Positions 48,101 to 61,206 of a DNA stretch of 64,000 nucleotides are shown here, one piece after another. How positions within the stretch are numbered: position 1 is the stretch's first letter; each line of letters begins with the position of its first letter. The notes below the pieces were generated by a model. It searched no databases, was not told the origin of the DNA, and saw only the letters and a program-made list of their open reading frames with translations. The position numbers and the translations under genes are program-made. This DNA comes from Pyricularia pennisetigena (lineage: Eukaryota > Ascomycota > Sordariomycetes > Magnaporthales > Pyriculariaceae): the NCBI RefSeq assembly GCF_004337985.1, contig NC_043742.1, positions 663,705 through 727,704 of the forward strand, in the 5' to 3' direction.

Positions 48101-49506
48101 TTAATGCATGTAATTTATATCCATTGGATCTGGGTTTTCGAACTGCGAATCTAATTCCATATTCTGTATTTTAGGTGCTGAAAACACCGGAACTTCCGTT
48201 GTTTTAAGTATTGGATTAGGTACCGCTACCGTTATAAGTTTTGGGGGGCGAACAGTAGGGTGTACAGGCCTGGCGGGCACTGTATTTTCAGGGTTTAAAT
48301 GCCCTGTATCCGGTGGTAAGTACCCTGTATTTTCAGGGTTTTTTAAAGGATAATTATCCGCTGGAACGCTGTTAATTTCGTTTTCAAGTTTAGAATTAAA
48401 ATCCCCTTTTAAATTTGTACTTCCCCCCTTTAAAATCTGTAACGTTTCCCCTGGAATAACCAAATCTTCAGTGGTTATACCCTTTATAATTTTTACGGTA
48501 AAAGTTTTATATATGGCCCGTTTAACGGGTGCGTAAACCAACGCTGTAAAATTTGATAAATGGGCTGAAAGTTTCACCGTTTCGGTGCGGGGAACCAATT
48601 TATTAAATTTTTGGCGTTTTTCCAGCGGTATAATAACCTGGTATACAGTACCAATAACCCGAAAATGCCCTAAATTGGGTTTATGCGGTAGTCCAGGTTG
48701 GAATTCGGAATAAAACTCCTCGTAGGGTGTTAAATCCCTATTAGTTACCGCTATACGGTTAATTAAATTAAGCACGGCAGGCAGTAAATAATACTATAAA
48801 TATAGTGGTAAACCCGCCGCTATAATGGTAGCCCGAAACCTATCCAAAATAACCCTAACGGACCGTTCCGTTAATCCGTTTTAGCCGTGGTTATAGGGAT
48901 TCGAAATGTTAAAACTAACACCTTTGCTTGTAAACCAATTTTGAAGGTTTGTATTAACCTCGTGCCCCCCATCGAAGTGAAAATTCAGGGGGTAGCGCCC
49001 GTACGTAGCCTTTGAAACCTTAAAAAAGCCTTTAATAACCATTAAAACCGTAAGTCCGGCTTTATTTCTTAGTGGGATAGACCACCGAAAACGTGATTTT
49101 CGGTCCACCAATAACAAAAATACGGGTTTTTTATTGTAAGGATTAAGTTTAAAGGTTATTGTATCACCTTTTATAAATCAAAAATATTAGGGGGTTTAAG
49201 GAGTGCGACCTTATTTATACGCTTAACAAAAATGGCTTTTATACAAACAATATAGGTAATTATCCTAATTTTGTCGAAATTAGGTAGACCTTTTGTGATT
49301 TTAGCGGTTTTTTTTAGCAATAATAACCCTATATGCCCCAAACGCCTATGCCATAACAGGGCTTTTTGGGCCTGGATTTCGTCACAATTACCTGTAATTC
49401 CGTCTTTTTTAGGGGTTAACCAACCGTCCGTAATCCGTTTTAGGCCTAAAGGGAGGTAATTTACAGGGGCCTGCCTTAAAATTGATAATAAAGGAGGTTT
49501 TAACAA
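48101..49506 (-). pseudogene. Copia-B integrase remnant, copy 3
   Basis: 49506-49171 contains the GAG-pre-integrase HRRLGHIGLLLLKK zinc-binding His motif. 49117-48881 contains LLVDRKSRFRWSIPLRNKAG, then YPLNFHFDGGHEVNTNLQNW and FNISNPYNHG. 48775-48101 (224 codons open) holds the C-terminal region with the basic EKRQKFNKLVPRTETVKL segment. Frames are interrupted between these pieces. Confidence 0.75.
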
Positions 49507-49562
49507 CGGATTTCTTGTGTGGGAAACCCCCTTTTTTCGGAAATAATCCCTTTTATATTAGG

Positions 49563-50260
49563 TTATATGAAAGGGTTACCTAGCGGTGTGCCGGGCCTAC
49601 GGGGCCGAATCCCACGTGGATTCTCAGGGCTTTTACCGCTAAATTTCTGCGTTATAGGTGAATGTACGGTTATTTCCGTATTTTGTTCGGGATTTAGCTT
49701 TTCCGTTACCGTATTTTTTTCCGGTTCCGAATCGGTGTAAATTCTATAATCCCTTTCAGGGTTGATATTATTTAGTTTCTTCTCCAACGGGGCTGCGTAA
49801 CCCTTTATAACCCCCTGTAAACCCATGTTAAAAACGGTGTTATATTCACCTATTACACAGGCGTAACTCGAAATAACGTTATCTCGAACAAGGATATCGC
49901 ACCCTTTAACCTTTAAACAAAACAAATGTTTAGCGGTATTTAAATGTCCCCACGCTTTGCGATCCTTATCGTACAGGGTATTTTTTAATAATACCCCCCC
50001 TATATTATAATATATAAAGCCATTAACGATATTCATTCCAAACGAGGGGATATATAAAACGTTATTCAACGTAACCTTAAATTCGTTAGCTTTTTTGCCG
50101 TAACGGACCTGTATTTTTACAGTTCCGGTACCTACAGGTTTAACAGGGCCACCTCCTGTATTGATTTCGACTGTAAAACCGGGGGTATAATCGGTAAAAA
50201 ATTGTTTATTTGCAAAAATATGGGGCGTACTACCTGTATCGTACAGGATAAGGTAATTTA
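49563..50260 (-). pseudogene. Copia-B aspartic protease remnant, copy 3
   Basis: Around 50255-50190 the minus strand reads YDTGSTPHIFANKQFFTDY, with the catalytic DTG preserved, followed by VTLNNVLYIPSFGMNIVNGF and KVKGCDILVR. Copy 1 has lost the DTG, so this copy is less mutated here. The 168-codon open frame 50069-49563 follows on. Confidence 0.7.
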
Positions 50261-50420
50261 GCCTTTATAGTTTAGGGGTCCCTTTTACGCCGCGTGCAGG
50301 CTTCGTTTTAATCCTCAAATTAGCTGCTAAAACCTGTGGTTTTAACGTTTTACCGGTATCGGTTTCCGAATCCGAATCCGAACGTAATTTTATAATTCCG
50401 TTAATAGCGGAATTAACCTC

Positions 50421-51581
50421 CTATTCCAGGGCGTTATACGCTGCGCCTTCGTTAACGTCACCTGGAATCGAACCCGTAAATAATTCGAAATCCATAAAAA
50501 TTATGAACGTTTCAGCGGTTAATTCGCTGGGGGAGGATTTAGTATTTTTTGCAAAAGTAGAATCCGAATTAGAGTTTTTACTTTTTTTTCGTAATTTAAA
50601 AGTGTTTTCCTGCCCATTATTTTCCTTTTTAGCGCCTTTTTTAGTGTTTTTTTTACCCGTCTTTTTACCTTCAAGCCTATAATTAGCGGCCTTAGCCGCT
50701 GTAAAACCTAAAATCGAATTTTCGGATATAAGGTCCGCCATAAGGTATTGCAAATTTAATTTTTCCTAATTTTGGCCTATTACCTGCAAAGCCCGTTGGG
50801 TACTGCGTTGGCGTTTGGTCCAAATAGGGAATATCCGCTCCAGGGCCCGTAGGTATTAATTTCGTACGTTTACGGGGTTAAATTGCACGTTAGCATTCGC
50901 TAATTTAATTGTTAGTAAATCAAAACGGTTGTTAAATTTAGGTATTAATCCTTTAAATTTCGAAAAATTTAAAGCGTGAAATTCCCGATATAGTAGATTT
51001 CGACCAATTTCGGGTGTAACGGAGTAATTATCTTCCAGGTTTTAGAGAAGTAAGGGGTTGGAATGCCATATAATGGATTTTAAAAATTCCTTGGTTAAAT
51101 TGTTTTTTATAAATAATAATAGGATTAATTGCTCGTGTTCCGGTCGTGTATAACCAATTTTAGGGTTGGAAATAAATTCCGCTGCTTTTATAGCCCGGAG
51201 TTGTACTATTAACGCCTGTTTCCTTAAATCGTAATTGCTAACCGCTACTAATTTACAATTTTCGGGGAAGGAAAATACCCGTTTCGGTAATTTTTTACCT
51301 ATCCCGTCACCTAAAATTAGGTTATTAGGTGGATCAGGGGGTGCGGTAATGGGTTTGCTTTCCGAATCACCATTGAAATTAATGGAATCACCGCTTTTCA
51401 GGGTTAACAGGGCAGTTAATTGTTGAATTATCCTTTGAAACTAATCCATTTGCGTAATTAACGCTTTTAATTGCAGGTTTTAAACCTGTAATTTAGCGGT
51501 TAAAACTTCGTTTCGGCTGGGTTTAGGTCCTTTATTTGTTGGAATTGGGCCTGGAAAACCAGATATAGGGCTGTTTTCCAT
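50421..51581 (-). pseudogene. Copia-B gag remnant, copy 3
   Basis: ATG at 51581 begins MENSPISGFPGPIPTNKGPK, equivalent to the gag start of copy 1. The C-terminal piece (50753-50421) has a Lys-rich linker (KKTGKKNTKKGAKKENNGQE) and ELFTGSIPGDVNEGAAYN. No CCHC knuckle was seen. Confidence 0.6.
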
Positions 51582-52380
51582 TATAGGGTAATTTAAAATT
51601 ATAATTGCAATTCGCTAATTTATAGTTATAATTAATTAATTTAATCGCCTGAGGGTAAATACTTCATTTAATTTAGGATTTGTTATACCGCTTGCCTTTT
51701 AACGGGTAAAGGCCTGTAATTGCCAATTACAGGGTTTATTGCTATTTTCAATGGTGGAAATCCACTAAAATACAGGGTTAAAATCCTTAAAATCCGCAAT
51801 TAGTGGGTACCCTGGTTTTTGTACCAATCCAGGTGCACGTAACGAATTTAATTCGTTAAGTGGGTGCAGGGTAATTTGCAGGGTATCGTGCAGGGTAGCG
51901 TGCAAATATCGTGCAGGGTAACGAGCCAATTAACGTATTTCCGCTCGTGGGTTTGTAGGTTATTGTGAACCCTATTACACGCACTAGAATTTTGTGGGCT
52001 ATTGCGAATGAATATAGGGGTTTTTGGCCCTGACTCGCTAGCGTGAACCCTACTAAAGTTTAAGCCAATTACGGTGGCGTGCACGATCCACAAAAACCAC
52101 ACCAAAAAATTTTTGGATTTAAAATGAGAGTGATCGTTGCAATACTTGAAAATTAGGTTTAAGTTAAACGTTCATTTTTAGCGATCCCCATCTAAATACA
52201 GGGGGTAAGGTGCTGAATTAGGGCCTAAAACCAACAATTTTGCACGAAACAGCAATATTTTCCTTATTATACGTGCTGTAAGGATGCGACAATAACCAAA
52301 AGAAAACCTGAACTTCAGGCTTTCCAGCGATGCAAAGTGCACTTTGGTGCACAAGCTAAAACCTTACCGGGCTTATAACC

Positions 52381-52843
52381 TGTTAATAATAAGGATTGCT
52401 AACAGGGGTCTAAATATTAATTTAGGTGCGGCGTGGTGCTAGTTGCGTTGTAAAAGCCTGTAATTACAGGGTTTAAATGCAGTAAATCTTTCACTAAATT
52501 TTGGGATTAATAAATTTAATTCATTAATGGGGGAAATTTTGCTTTATCTCCCTTATATATTTTCCGATGTCCAAGTGGGGGTCCGCACGCCAGAAAGCGT
52601 TCCGGTGCCGCATACGATTTTTCGAAAAATTCTTTTTTATGCGGTGTTGAAAAAACACCCTTATTTCCAAAAAAACCATTTTTGGGTTCGCACTAATTTG
52701 CTAATTTGGTGAAATCTTTCAACTCAATATAGGGTAGCTGACTCGTAAGTGCAAGGTGGGTGTCACCCCGGTATAGGATAAACCCCATTCGCTGACACTT
52801 TGAATCGCAACTCCTTCAATACATAAAATATAGCGGAAAATCC
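52381..52843 (-). repeat. Copia-B copy 3 5' LTR, left part
   Basis: TGTTAATAATAAGGATTGC through gcggaaaatcc. The rest of the LTR (from tccgacaacc to aattaata) lies at 54707-54811 beyond TAG-MULE M14. Confidence 0.8.
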
Positions 52844-54706
52844 TAGTTTCAGTGTTTAGACTAGACCCCCCTGCTTCGCAGTGGGGACCGAGCGCTCCAT
52901 GTACCTTTCAGCCACATGGCTTTTCGACCAATTACATTGGCCGAAAAAATCGCGCTCGTTCTAGTCTGAGGACATCTTGTCGCATTTCGCCGTTCATGGC
53001 GGTACCACCAACGATAATTTGTCGCATTTCGCCGTTAATAACGGTATTATTAATAATATATTTAATATTACGATATCGCTTATGATTATTTTATTAATAT
53101 AAGGATACTTTGTGGTATTTTGCCGTTTGTAGCGGGTAAATATAATATATTCGCATTATAATGGCAAAAACAAATAGTGTACCCATAGTATGCAATTAAA
53201 TATTCGTATAAAAAAATAAATAAGAATTATAAAAATGTATAGTAATTTGCGCTAAATTTATTGGAGTTTGCTAAGTACTTGAATGCCGGCCGCGTCTTTA
53301 TAGCCACTGTATTTGGAAAGATATCAAAATATTAAATAAAATTTATAATTTTTTATTATATTTAATTCTTGTTCTAAATAATGGTATGCAATATTCATTT
53401 TAGTCTACTTTACAGTTTTTATACCTTGATAGACCTAATACTGCAAACTGCATGCAATTATCGATTAAAACAAAAGTTTTATTAATATTCTTATATAAAT
53501 TAACAATTTGTTAAAAAATCAAATAAGTTACGAAAATATTGGTTAAATGAAAATATTTCCACTAAATATATTCTTTAATCAATTTGTTAATAAATCTTAT
53601 TTAAGTTCTTTTTTTGTTAATTTTATTTAATTAAATAAAGCAAAAAATATAAAAAAAACACAAATTTAACATTTCTTTATATAAAAAAATAAAAAGGGCC
53701 GGTATTGCAAGTAGGGTTCTACGTTAACGTTTATTTATATACATAGTCCACTTTTACAAACTTTGGCTTTATTAATGTTAAAATTGGTAAAAATTGAAAA
53801 CATTTCGATTGCAAAATGTATATAAAATTGGATACACTTTACCTATCAGCATATTCAACGGCTAAAATAATTAAATATACGTACCAAAATATAATGTTAT
53901 ATTAAATATACATATGCCACCCCCCAAGTGCATAAGCCCCAAGATTTGGCTGCAAAACATAAATAATAAAAATTAATTAAATAAAGCAAAAAGATTTATA
54001 AAATATATATTTAGCATTTTCTTTTATTAAACAGTTTTAAAAACCGATGTAATAGGTCAGCTAAGGTTTGGAAGTTTGTTTATCTACGTAATCGAATTTC
54101 TGAAGTTTTGGTTTTATTATCGTTAAAATTGGTAAAAATATAAGCGAGTTTCGATTGCAAATTATATATAAAAAAGTATATACTTTGCCTATCCGCTTAT
54201 TTAACTGCTTATATAATCTGGTATATGCACCAAAACTCAATATAATAATACATAAATATAAACAACCCTCCACGTGCAAAAATTATAAAATTTTCAGAAA
54301 TTAAAAATAATATTAAAAAAAATCGAAAATCGAAAAAGAAATCGAAAAAACAGTACCGCTATAAACGGATTAACGGCTGGTGGTATCCAATTCGGCCATT
54401 ATAACAAATAAAAAAATAAATCGAATCGCTGCTAATAGCGGTCTTAAGCGCTATTTTCAACGATATTTTATTTTTTCAATATTGTACGTGGTTATGGAAT
54501 AATAAAGGAGTTTCGGTTAAAAAAAGGCCAAAAATACCGCTATAAACGGCGAAAATCGACAAATTGTCCTTAAACCTGAATTAAAACGTTTTTTGGATGG
54601 ACCCACAGGTACATTGCAAAGCCGCAATTGAGCCACGAAATGGAGCGAAGCGAACGGAGTGGATTAATTGTGGAGCTTTGGGCTTCAGGGATAAGCCCTG
54701 AGACTA
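52844..54706 (+). mobile_element. TAG-MULE copy M14, complete, 1.8-kb class, with TSD
   Basis: 1,863 bp from TAGTTTCAGTGT to CTGAGACTA. A perfect 9-bp duplication ggaaaatcc flanks it (52835-52843 and 54707-54715), inside a copia-B LTR whose uninterrupted sequence in other copies confirms the empty site (cggaaaatccgacagcccc). This is the cleanest evidence for 9-bp duplications in this family. The two modules have their GTGC boxes near 53937 and 54274. Confidence 0.9.
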
Positions 54707-54811
54707 GGAAAATCCGACAACCCCGACAGCCCCACTACGGCACTATCTATTGTGGCTTATATACAAATAAAGGTGGACCCATTACATGCTAAATAACGCA
54801 TATAATTAATA

Positions 54812-55465
54812 ACTACGTTTATAAGAAAACGTTAACGTATAATTAGATTTTCAGCACCCGTTTTTGTTATTTTTTCATATAAAAAAATGCTAAATTTATG
54901 CTATTTTGATATTTTTTGCTTTAATTAATCAAATGAAATTACAAAAAAACGTTAAATGACATTTATCTATAAATAGATATAAGAATGGATATATTAAAGC
55001 TTTTCTTAATTTTACCAATATTTGTGTAAATTATTCAGTTTTTAAATAAATTACTAATTAATACAAAAATATCATTTAAACTTTTATAACTTGGTAATTG
55101 CATGCACTTTGCAATTTTAGGTCCGCTACTCTATAAATACTATAACTAACCTTTAAAATAGTACTAGGTTAAGCTATTTTAAATGAAAATTTAAATATAA
55201 TGAAAAACTATATATTTTAATAAATATTAAAATATCTTTCCAACTCTACTGGCTACAAAAGCACGGTTACGAGGAAAAGAATCGCCAAACTCCAATAAAT
55301 TTAACGCAGGTTATTTATATTTTTTTGATTTTTATTTATTTTTAATCCGAATATTTAATTGTATACCATAGGTATACCATTTCTTTTTGCCATTATCGTG
55401 CGAATATATTGTATATACCCGTTATATACCGCGAAATGCGACACATTATTATTGGTGGTACCGCC
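54812..55465 (-). mobile_element. TAG-MULE interior and left half M15, truncated
   Basis: AT-rich interior like that of the 1.8-kb class, then the hairpin region up to ggtggtaccgcc, where copy M16 begins. The left-terminal block that should follow is missing. Confidence 0.6.
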
Positions 55466-57329
55466 TAATCTGAAGGCTCATCCCTAAAGCCCAAAGCTCC
55501 ACAATTAATCCACTCCGTTCGCTTCGCTCCATTTCGTGGCTCAATTGCGGCTTTGCAATGTACCTGTGGGTCCATCCAAAAAACGTTTTGGTTCAGGTCT
55601 GAGGACAGTTTGTCGATTTTCGCCGTTTATGGCGGTATTTTTGGCCTTTTTTTAACCGAAATTTCCTTTATTATTCCACAACCACGTACAATATTGAAAA
55701 AATAAAATATTGTTGAAAATAGCGTTTAATACCGCTATTAGCAGCGATTCGATTTATTTTTTTATTTGTTATAATGGCCGAATTGGATACCACCAGCCGT
55801 TAATCCGTTTATAGCGGTACTGTTTTTTCGATTTCTTTTTCGATTTTCGATTTTTTTTAATATTATTTTCAATTTTTGACCAAATTTTATAATTTTTGCA
55901 CGTGGAGGGTCGTATATATTTATATATTATTATATTGAATTTTGGTGCATATACCAGATTATATAAGCAGTTAAATAAGCGGATAGGCAAAGTATATATT
56001 TTTTATATATAATTTGCAATCGAAACTCGCTTATATTTTGACCAATTTTAACGATAATAAAACCAAAACTTCAGAAATTCGACTACGTAGATAAACAAAC
56101 GTCTAGACCTTAACCTACCTATTATATCGGCTTTTAAAACTGTTTAATAAAAGAAAATGCTAAATATGTATTTTATAAATCTTTTTGCTTTATTTAATTA
56201 ATTTTTATTATTTATGTTTTGCAGCCAAATCTTGGGGCTTTTGGACGTGGGGGGTGGCATATGTATATTCAATATAATACTACATTTTGGTACGTATATT
56301 GAATTATTTTAGCCGTTAAATATGCGGATAGGTAAAGTGTATCCAATTTTATATATATTTTGCAATCGAAATGTTTTCAATTTTTACCAATTTTAACATT
56401 AATAAAGCCAAAGTTTGTAAAAGTGGACTATGTATATAAATAAACGTCAACGTGAAGCCCGATTTACAATACCGGCCCTTTTTATTTTTTTATAATAAAA
56501 AATGCCAAATTTGTGTTATTTTTATATTTTTTGCTTTATTTAATTAAATAAAATGTATAATAAGAAAACTTGCGCAAAATTTATTAAAGAATTGATAAAG
56601 GAATGCACCAATTAAAATATTTTCATTTTACCATTATTTGCGTAAATTATTTAATTTTTTAACAAATTGTTAATTTATATAAATATATTAATAAAACTTT
56701 TGTTTTAATCGATGATTGTATGCACCTTGCAGTGTTAGGTCTACTAAGCTTTAAAGACTGAAATCTCGACTAAAACTAATATTATATACCATTATTCAAA
56801 ATAAAAATTAAATATAATGAAAAATTACAGATTTTATTTAATATTTTAGTATCTTTCCATATACAGTAGCTATTAAAACGCGGCCGGCATTCAAATACCT
56901 AACAAACTCCAATCAATTCAACGCAAATCACTACATTTTTTTATTACTTTTATTTGTTTTTTTATTTAAATATTTAATTATATATTATGGTTACACCATT
57001 TTCTTTTGCTATTATAATTCGAATTTATTATGTATACCCGCTATAAACGGTGAAATATTACAAATTATCCTTATATTAATAAAATAATTATCAGCGATAT
57101 CGCAATATTACGTATATTATTAATAATACCGTTATAAACGGCAAAATGCGACAAATTATCGTTGGTGGTACCGCCATGAACGGCAAAATGCGACAAGATG
57201 TCCTCAGATTAGAACGAGCGCGATTTTTTCGGCCAATGTAATTGGTCGAAAAGCCATGTGGCTAAAAGGTACATGGAGCGTTCGGTCCCCACTGCGGAGC
57301 AGGGGGGTTTAGTCTAAGCACTGAGACTA
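55466..57329 (-). mobile_element. TAG-MULE copy M16, 1.8-kb class, reverse
   Basis: 1,864 bp from TAATCTGAAGG (mutated TAGTCTCAGGG) to CACTGAGACTA. Two modules, with boxes near 55898 and 56238. The flanks are TAG-MULE interior on the left and copia-B on the right, without a shared nonamer. Confidence 0.75.
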
Positions 57330-58427
57330 GTAAAATTGGATAAATGGGCTTAAAACCTCACCGTTTCGGTGCGGGGAACCAATTTATTAAATTTTTGGCG
57401 TTTTTCCAACGGTATAATAAGCTGGTATGTAATTCCAATAACCCGACAATGCCTTCCGTTGGGCTTATACGGCAATCTAAGTTCGAATTCGAAATAAAGT
57501 TCCTCGTAAACTGTTAAATCCCTATTAATTACCGCTGTACGGTTTATTAAATCAACTACGGTAAATAGTAAATAACACCATAAGTATAATGGTAACCCTA
57601 CCGCTATAATAGCCAGTTTTAGCCTATCCAAAATAACCCTAACGGACCGTTCCGTTAATCCATTTTGGCCGTGGTTATAAGTATTTGAAATGCTAAAATA
57701 AACACCTTTATTAATAAACCAATTTTGAAATTTTGTATTAACCTCGTACTCCCCGTCGAAATTGAAATTTAGGGGGTAAAGCCCGTATATAGTTTATAAA
57801 ACCCTAAAAAAAACCTTTAATAACCATTAAAACCGTAAATCCGGCTTCATTTTGAAATGGGATCGACCACCGAAAACGTGATTTTCGGTCCATTAATAAC
57901 CAAAATACGCGTTTTTTATTGTAAAAATTAGGTTTAAAAGTCACTGTATTACCCTTTATAAAATCGAAAATATTAGGGGGTGTAGGAAATGCAACCTTAT
58001 TTGTACGCCTAACAGAAATGGGTTTAACGCAAGCAATACAGGTAATTGCCTTAATATTGTCGAAATTAGGTACACCTTTTATAATTTCAATGTTTTTTTT
58101 AACCATAAAAACCCTATTTACCCTAAGTCCTTGTGCTATAACAAAGTTCTTTAAACCTGGATTTCGTTAAAATCGCCTGTAATTCCGTTTCCTTTAACGG
58201 TTAACCAACCATCTGTAATTCGTTTTAGGCTTAAAAGGAGATAATTTACAGGGGCCTGCTTTAAATCCGATAATAGAAAAGGCCTTAACAAGGGATTCCT
58301 TGTGTGAGAAACCCCCTTTTTTTGGAAATAGTCCCTTTTATATTAGGCTGTACAAAAGGGTCACCTAACGGCCTGCCGGGCCCATGGGGCCCAATTTCAC
58401 GTGGATTTTCAGGGTTTTTACCGCTAA
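57330..58427 (-). pseudogene. Copia-B copy 4 fragment (integrase region)
   Basis: The minus strand from 58106 reads FDNIKAITCIACVKPISVRR, then LLMDRKSRFRWSIPFQNEAG, and from 57631 LINRTAVINRDLTVYEELYF and EKRQKFNKLVPRTETVRF. It matches the integrase portion of copies 1-3. It starts at TAG-MULE M16 and stops at an LTR at 58428, so both pol ends are lost. Confidence 0.7.
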
Positions 58428-60296
58428 TATTAACAACATGGGTTGCTAACAGGGGTTTAGGCATTAGCCTAGGTGCGGCGTGGTACTAGTTGCGCTGTAA
58501 GGCCTATAATTACAGAGGTTTAAAACCTTTAATTACACGGTTTAAATGCACTAAATGCACTAAAATGGTACACTAATCTTGGAATTAATAACTTAGATTT
58601 CTTATAGTCTCAGTGCTCAGACTAGATCCCCCTGCGTCGCAGTGGGGACCGAGCGCTCCATGTACCTTTCCGCCATATGGCTTTTCGACCAATTGCATTG
58701 GCCGAAAAGATCGCGCTCGTTCTAGTCTGGGGACAATTTGTCGATTTTCCCCGCTTATGGCGGGTATTTGTACTGCATTCGCACTGTGTATGCACTGTAT
58801 ACGTAATACCAACAGTATAACGACTATATACAATTAAATATTCAAATAATAAATGAATAAAAATCGTAGAAATATAAGGTAACCTGCGTTGCATTGAATG
58901 AATTTTTTACATTTGTTTGACGCAAAGGCCGTTGGTATATCTTTTTTAATTATATAAATATTTAACATTAAATATACTTTTTAATTGTTAATATATATAT
59001 TATTATATTCAGCTTATTGTTTTAAGCAATAATATTTAATAAAAATAAGGTATATTATTATAAAAACGATCTCCAAATTAGCGTGGCGGTGGAAAGTGCA
59101 TGCAATTATGGCCTGAAATAAATATTATATTAGTATTTTCTATTTAATAAATATTTTATTAGAAAATTTAGAAATTCGCCCAGTTGTTTATAAATTCAAA
59201 AACAATGTAACTTAGCACTACTATTATTTTATTTTATATAAAAGATATTTAACTTTTTTTCTACCAATTATATTTCATTAAATAATATAAAGAAAATAAA
59301 AACAGTACAATTTTACCATTTTTTAAATAAAGAAATCATAAAAGCTGATATTATAAAACGGACTTTGCGTGGACGCTTGTATATATACGTAATCCAATCC
59401 CTGAAATTTTGGTTTTATTATCGCTGAAATTGGCAAAAAAACAAAAGCGTTTCGATTGTAAATTTTATACAAAATTATATATACTTTACCTATCCGCTTA
59501 TTTAGCGGCTTATATAATTACATATATATACCAAAGTTTGGTGTACAACTATCTATACGTATACCATCCCCTACTTATAAGAAATTTGAGATTTAATTAG
59601 TAAATAAAAATAATATAAAGAAAGTTCGAAAATCGAAATCAAGTCGAAAAAATAGTACCGCCATAAGCGGATTAAGGGCAGGGCCTAACAAATTCGCCCA
59701 ACTATATATATATATATATATATAAATATATAAGTTTAATTATTATTAATAGCGGTATTAAATGCTATTTTCAACGTACAACCCGTTTATTTTTACGATT
59801 TTTATTTTGTTTTTTATATAAGGGAATTGGTCGCCAAATTGACGAAAATACCGCCATGAGCGGCGAAAATCGACAAATTGTCCTCAAACGTGAACCAAAG
59901 CGTTTTTTGGATGGGCCCACAGGTACATTGCAAAACCGCAATTGAGCCACGAAATGGAGCGAAGCGAACGAAATGGATTAATTTTGGAGCTTTGGGCTTC
60001 AGGGATAAGCCCTGAGACTACCTTATTTCCACATAAACCATTTCTGGGTTCGCATTAATTCGCTAATTTGGTGAAATTTTTAACCCGATATAGGGTAGCT
60101 GATTCGTAGGTGCAGGGTGGGTATCAAACCCGGTATAAGGTAAACCCCATTCGCTGACCTTTAAATCGCAACTCCTGCAACACAAAATAACGGAAAATCC
60201 GACGACCCCGACAGCTCCACTTCGGCACTATCTATTATGGCTTATATATAAGTAAAAATGGACCCATTATATGCTTAATAACGCACATAATTAACA
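58428..60296 (-). repeat. Copia-B LTR split by TAG-MULE M17
   Basis: Pieces 58428-58604 and 60021-60296 together represent one reverse LTR (TATTAACAACATGGG ... AATTAACA), but about 150 bp from its middle are missing at the M17 insertion. Flanking pentamers gctaa and agtat do not match. Confidence 0.7.
58605..60020 (+). mobile_element. TAG-MULE copy M17, 1.4-kb class
   Basis: 1,416 bp from TAGTCTCAGTGC to CTGAGACTA, with the least mutated left terminus in the window. It has a single module, like M7. It contains a (TA)n run at about 59704-59724. Nonamers gatttctta and ccttatttc do not match, and LTR sequence was deleted at the insertion point. Confidence 0.8.
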
Positions 60297-60302
60297 AGTA
60301 TT

Positions 60303-60592
60303 TGTAAAATCGAGGTTTTATTAATATATTATAGTAAAATTTAATATAAAGCGTAATAACGTCATTTTTTTATATTCGGATATACTTAGTACAATATTTT
60401 ATTTAAATTTGGCGATAATACATTATTATTGCACCGCTAGCTAAAAACTTTCCGTGCGGTCTGTGCGTCGCTTTTAGTCATCCAATTGCGGTCCGGGCAC
60501 CGCAATTAGTTATCCCGTTCCGCCGGGTCAAATCCTCCGCCCCGGATCTCCTCATTCGTGCATGCGCGCTAGTGAGGCTATTCTAACTAATA
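60303..60592 (-). repeat. LTR-like repeat R2, copy 2 (inverted)
   Basis: Reverse copy of the repeat at 13556. gaatagcctcactagcgcgc plus the following atgcacga are identical; gagatccgg, ggaacgggataactaattgc and gtattatcgccaaattt are also shared. The GC-rich part survives while the AT-rich end has diverged. Confidence 0.5.
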
Positions 60593-60595
60593 CCA

Positions 60596-60887
60596 ATTGT
60601 ATGGCCCCATTACCCGTTTTTGATTAAAAAGGGTCTTGACTTAGCACATTTTTAATAAAAACCCCATTCAGGGCAGTCTAACGGGTACGGGGTAATACTG
60701 TGTATGGACGCAATTTGAAAAACTCCCAACTGTAAAATAAAGGTTTAATATATTTATTTTCCTTTTTGTATTTTTATTTGCAATTGTAAATTTATGTTAT
60801 ATTTTATTCATAATCGTAATTTTGCATTATATTTTATTTTTAACTGTAAATTATATTTTATGCAAAATCAGTAATTTTACGGGTTTT
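60596..60887. other. AT-rich edge with imperfect short tandem units
   Basis: No gene. Near 60781-60860, units of roughly 33 bp of the form gtaattt(t)gcattatattttatt repeat about three times. This is the last strongly AT-biased stretch before genic DNA. Confidence 0.5.
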
Positions 60888-60925
60888 CCCACGGGGGCCC
60901 GCGGGTTGCCAAGAGCCCCCGTGGG
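60888..60925. repeat. GC-rich perfect inverted repeat at the AT/GC boundary
   Basis: cccacgggggc (60888-60898) and gcccccgtggg (60915-60925) are exact complements around a 16-base loop. It lies exactly where base composition changes. It could be a hairpin, a transposon end remnant or a chance feature of GC-rich DNA. Confidence 0.6.
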
Positions 60926-61206
60926 GGGGTTTTGGAATGCCTTACCGCTGTGCGATGTTTCGTAATCTTCTTAATCAAAGTATTGCCCTTTAACATTGGT
61001 AGTTACAGATGGCACGCTCTTTCTTTCTCTGCTCATAAAAGTGATGATTTCATATCAAATTTTCTAAAAGCCGCAAATACCTCGGTCTCTCATGACGAGA
61101 AGAGTGCGTTGAGCCAAAGAATCCTAACGGGAGGAACTTTTTTTTTCCTGTTCAACCTACATGCCCGTTCCAGGAAGTTCCGAAAGCCCTGTGGCGCAGG
61201 GAGCTG
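60926..61206. other. 3' flank of the DUF1996 gene
   Basis: GC-balanced DNA with no gene of its own. It probably contains the 3' untranslated region; no clear polyadenylation signal was identified. Confidence 0.4.

Larger units (their letters stand above)
45283..54811 (-). mobile_element. Copia-B copy 3, reverse, full length with a TAG-MULE in its 5' LTR
   Basis: 3' LTR 45283-45838, body 45839-52380, 5' LTR 52381-54811 (about 559 bp once TAG-MULE M14 and its duplicated nonamer are removed). Total without M14 is about 7.66 kb. It is the best-preserved copia-B: long open pieces of gag, protease, integrase and RT remain, but stops occur. Flanks (ggaaa left, actac right) do not form a duplication; the left flank is copia-B copy 2 and the right is TAG-MULE interior, indicating a rearranged junction. 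Confidence 0.8.
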
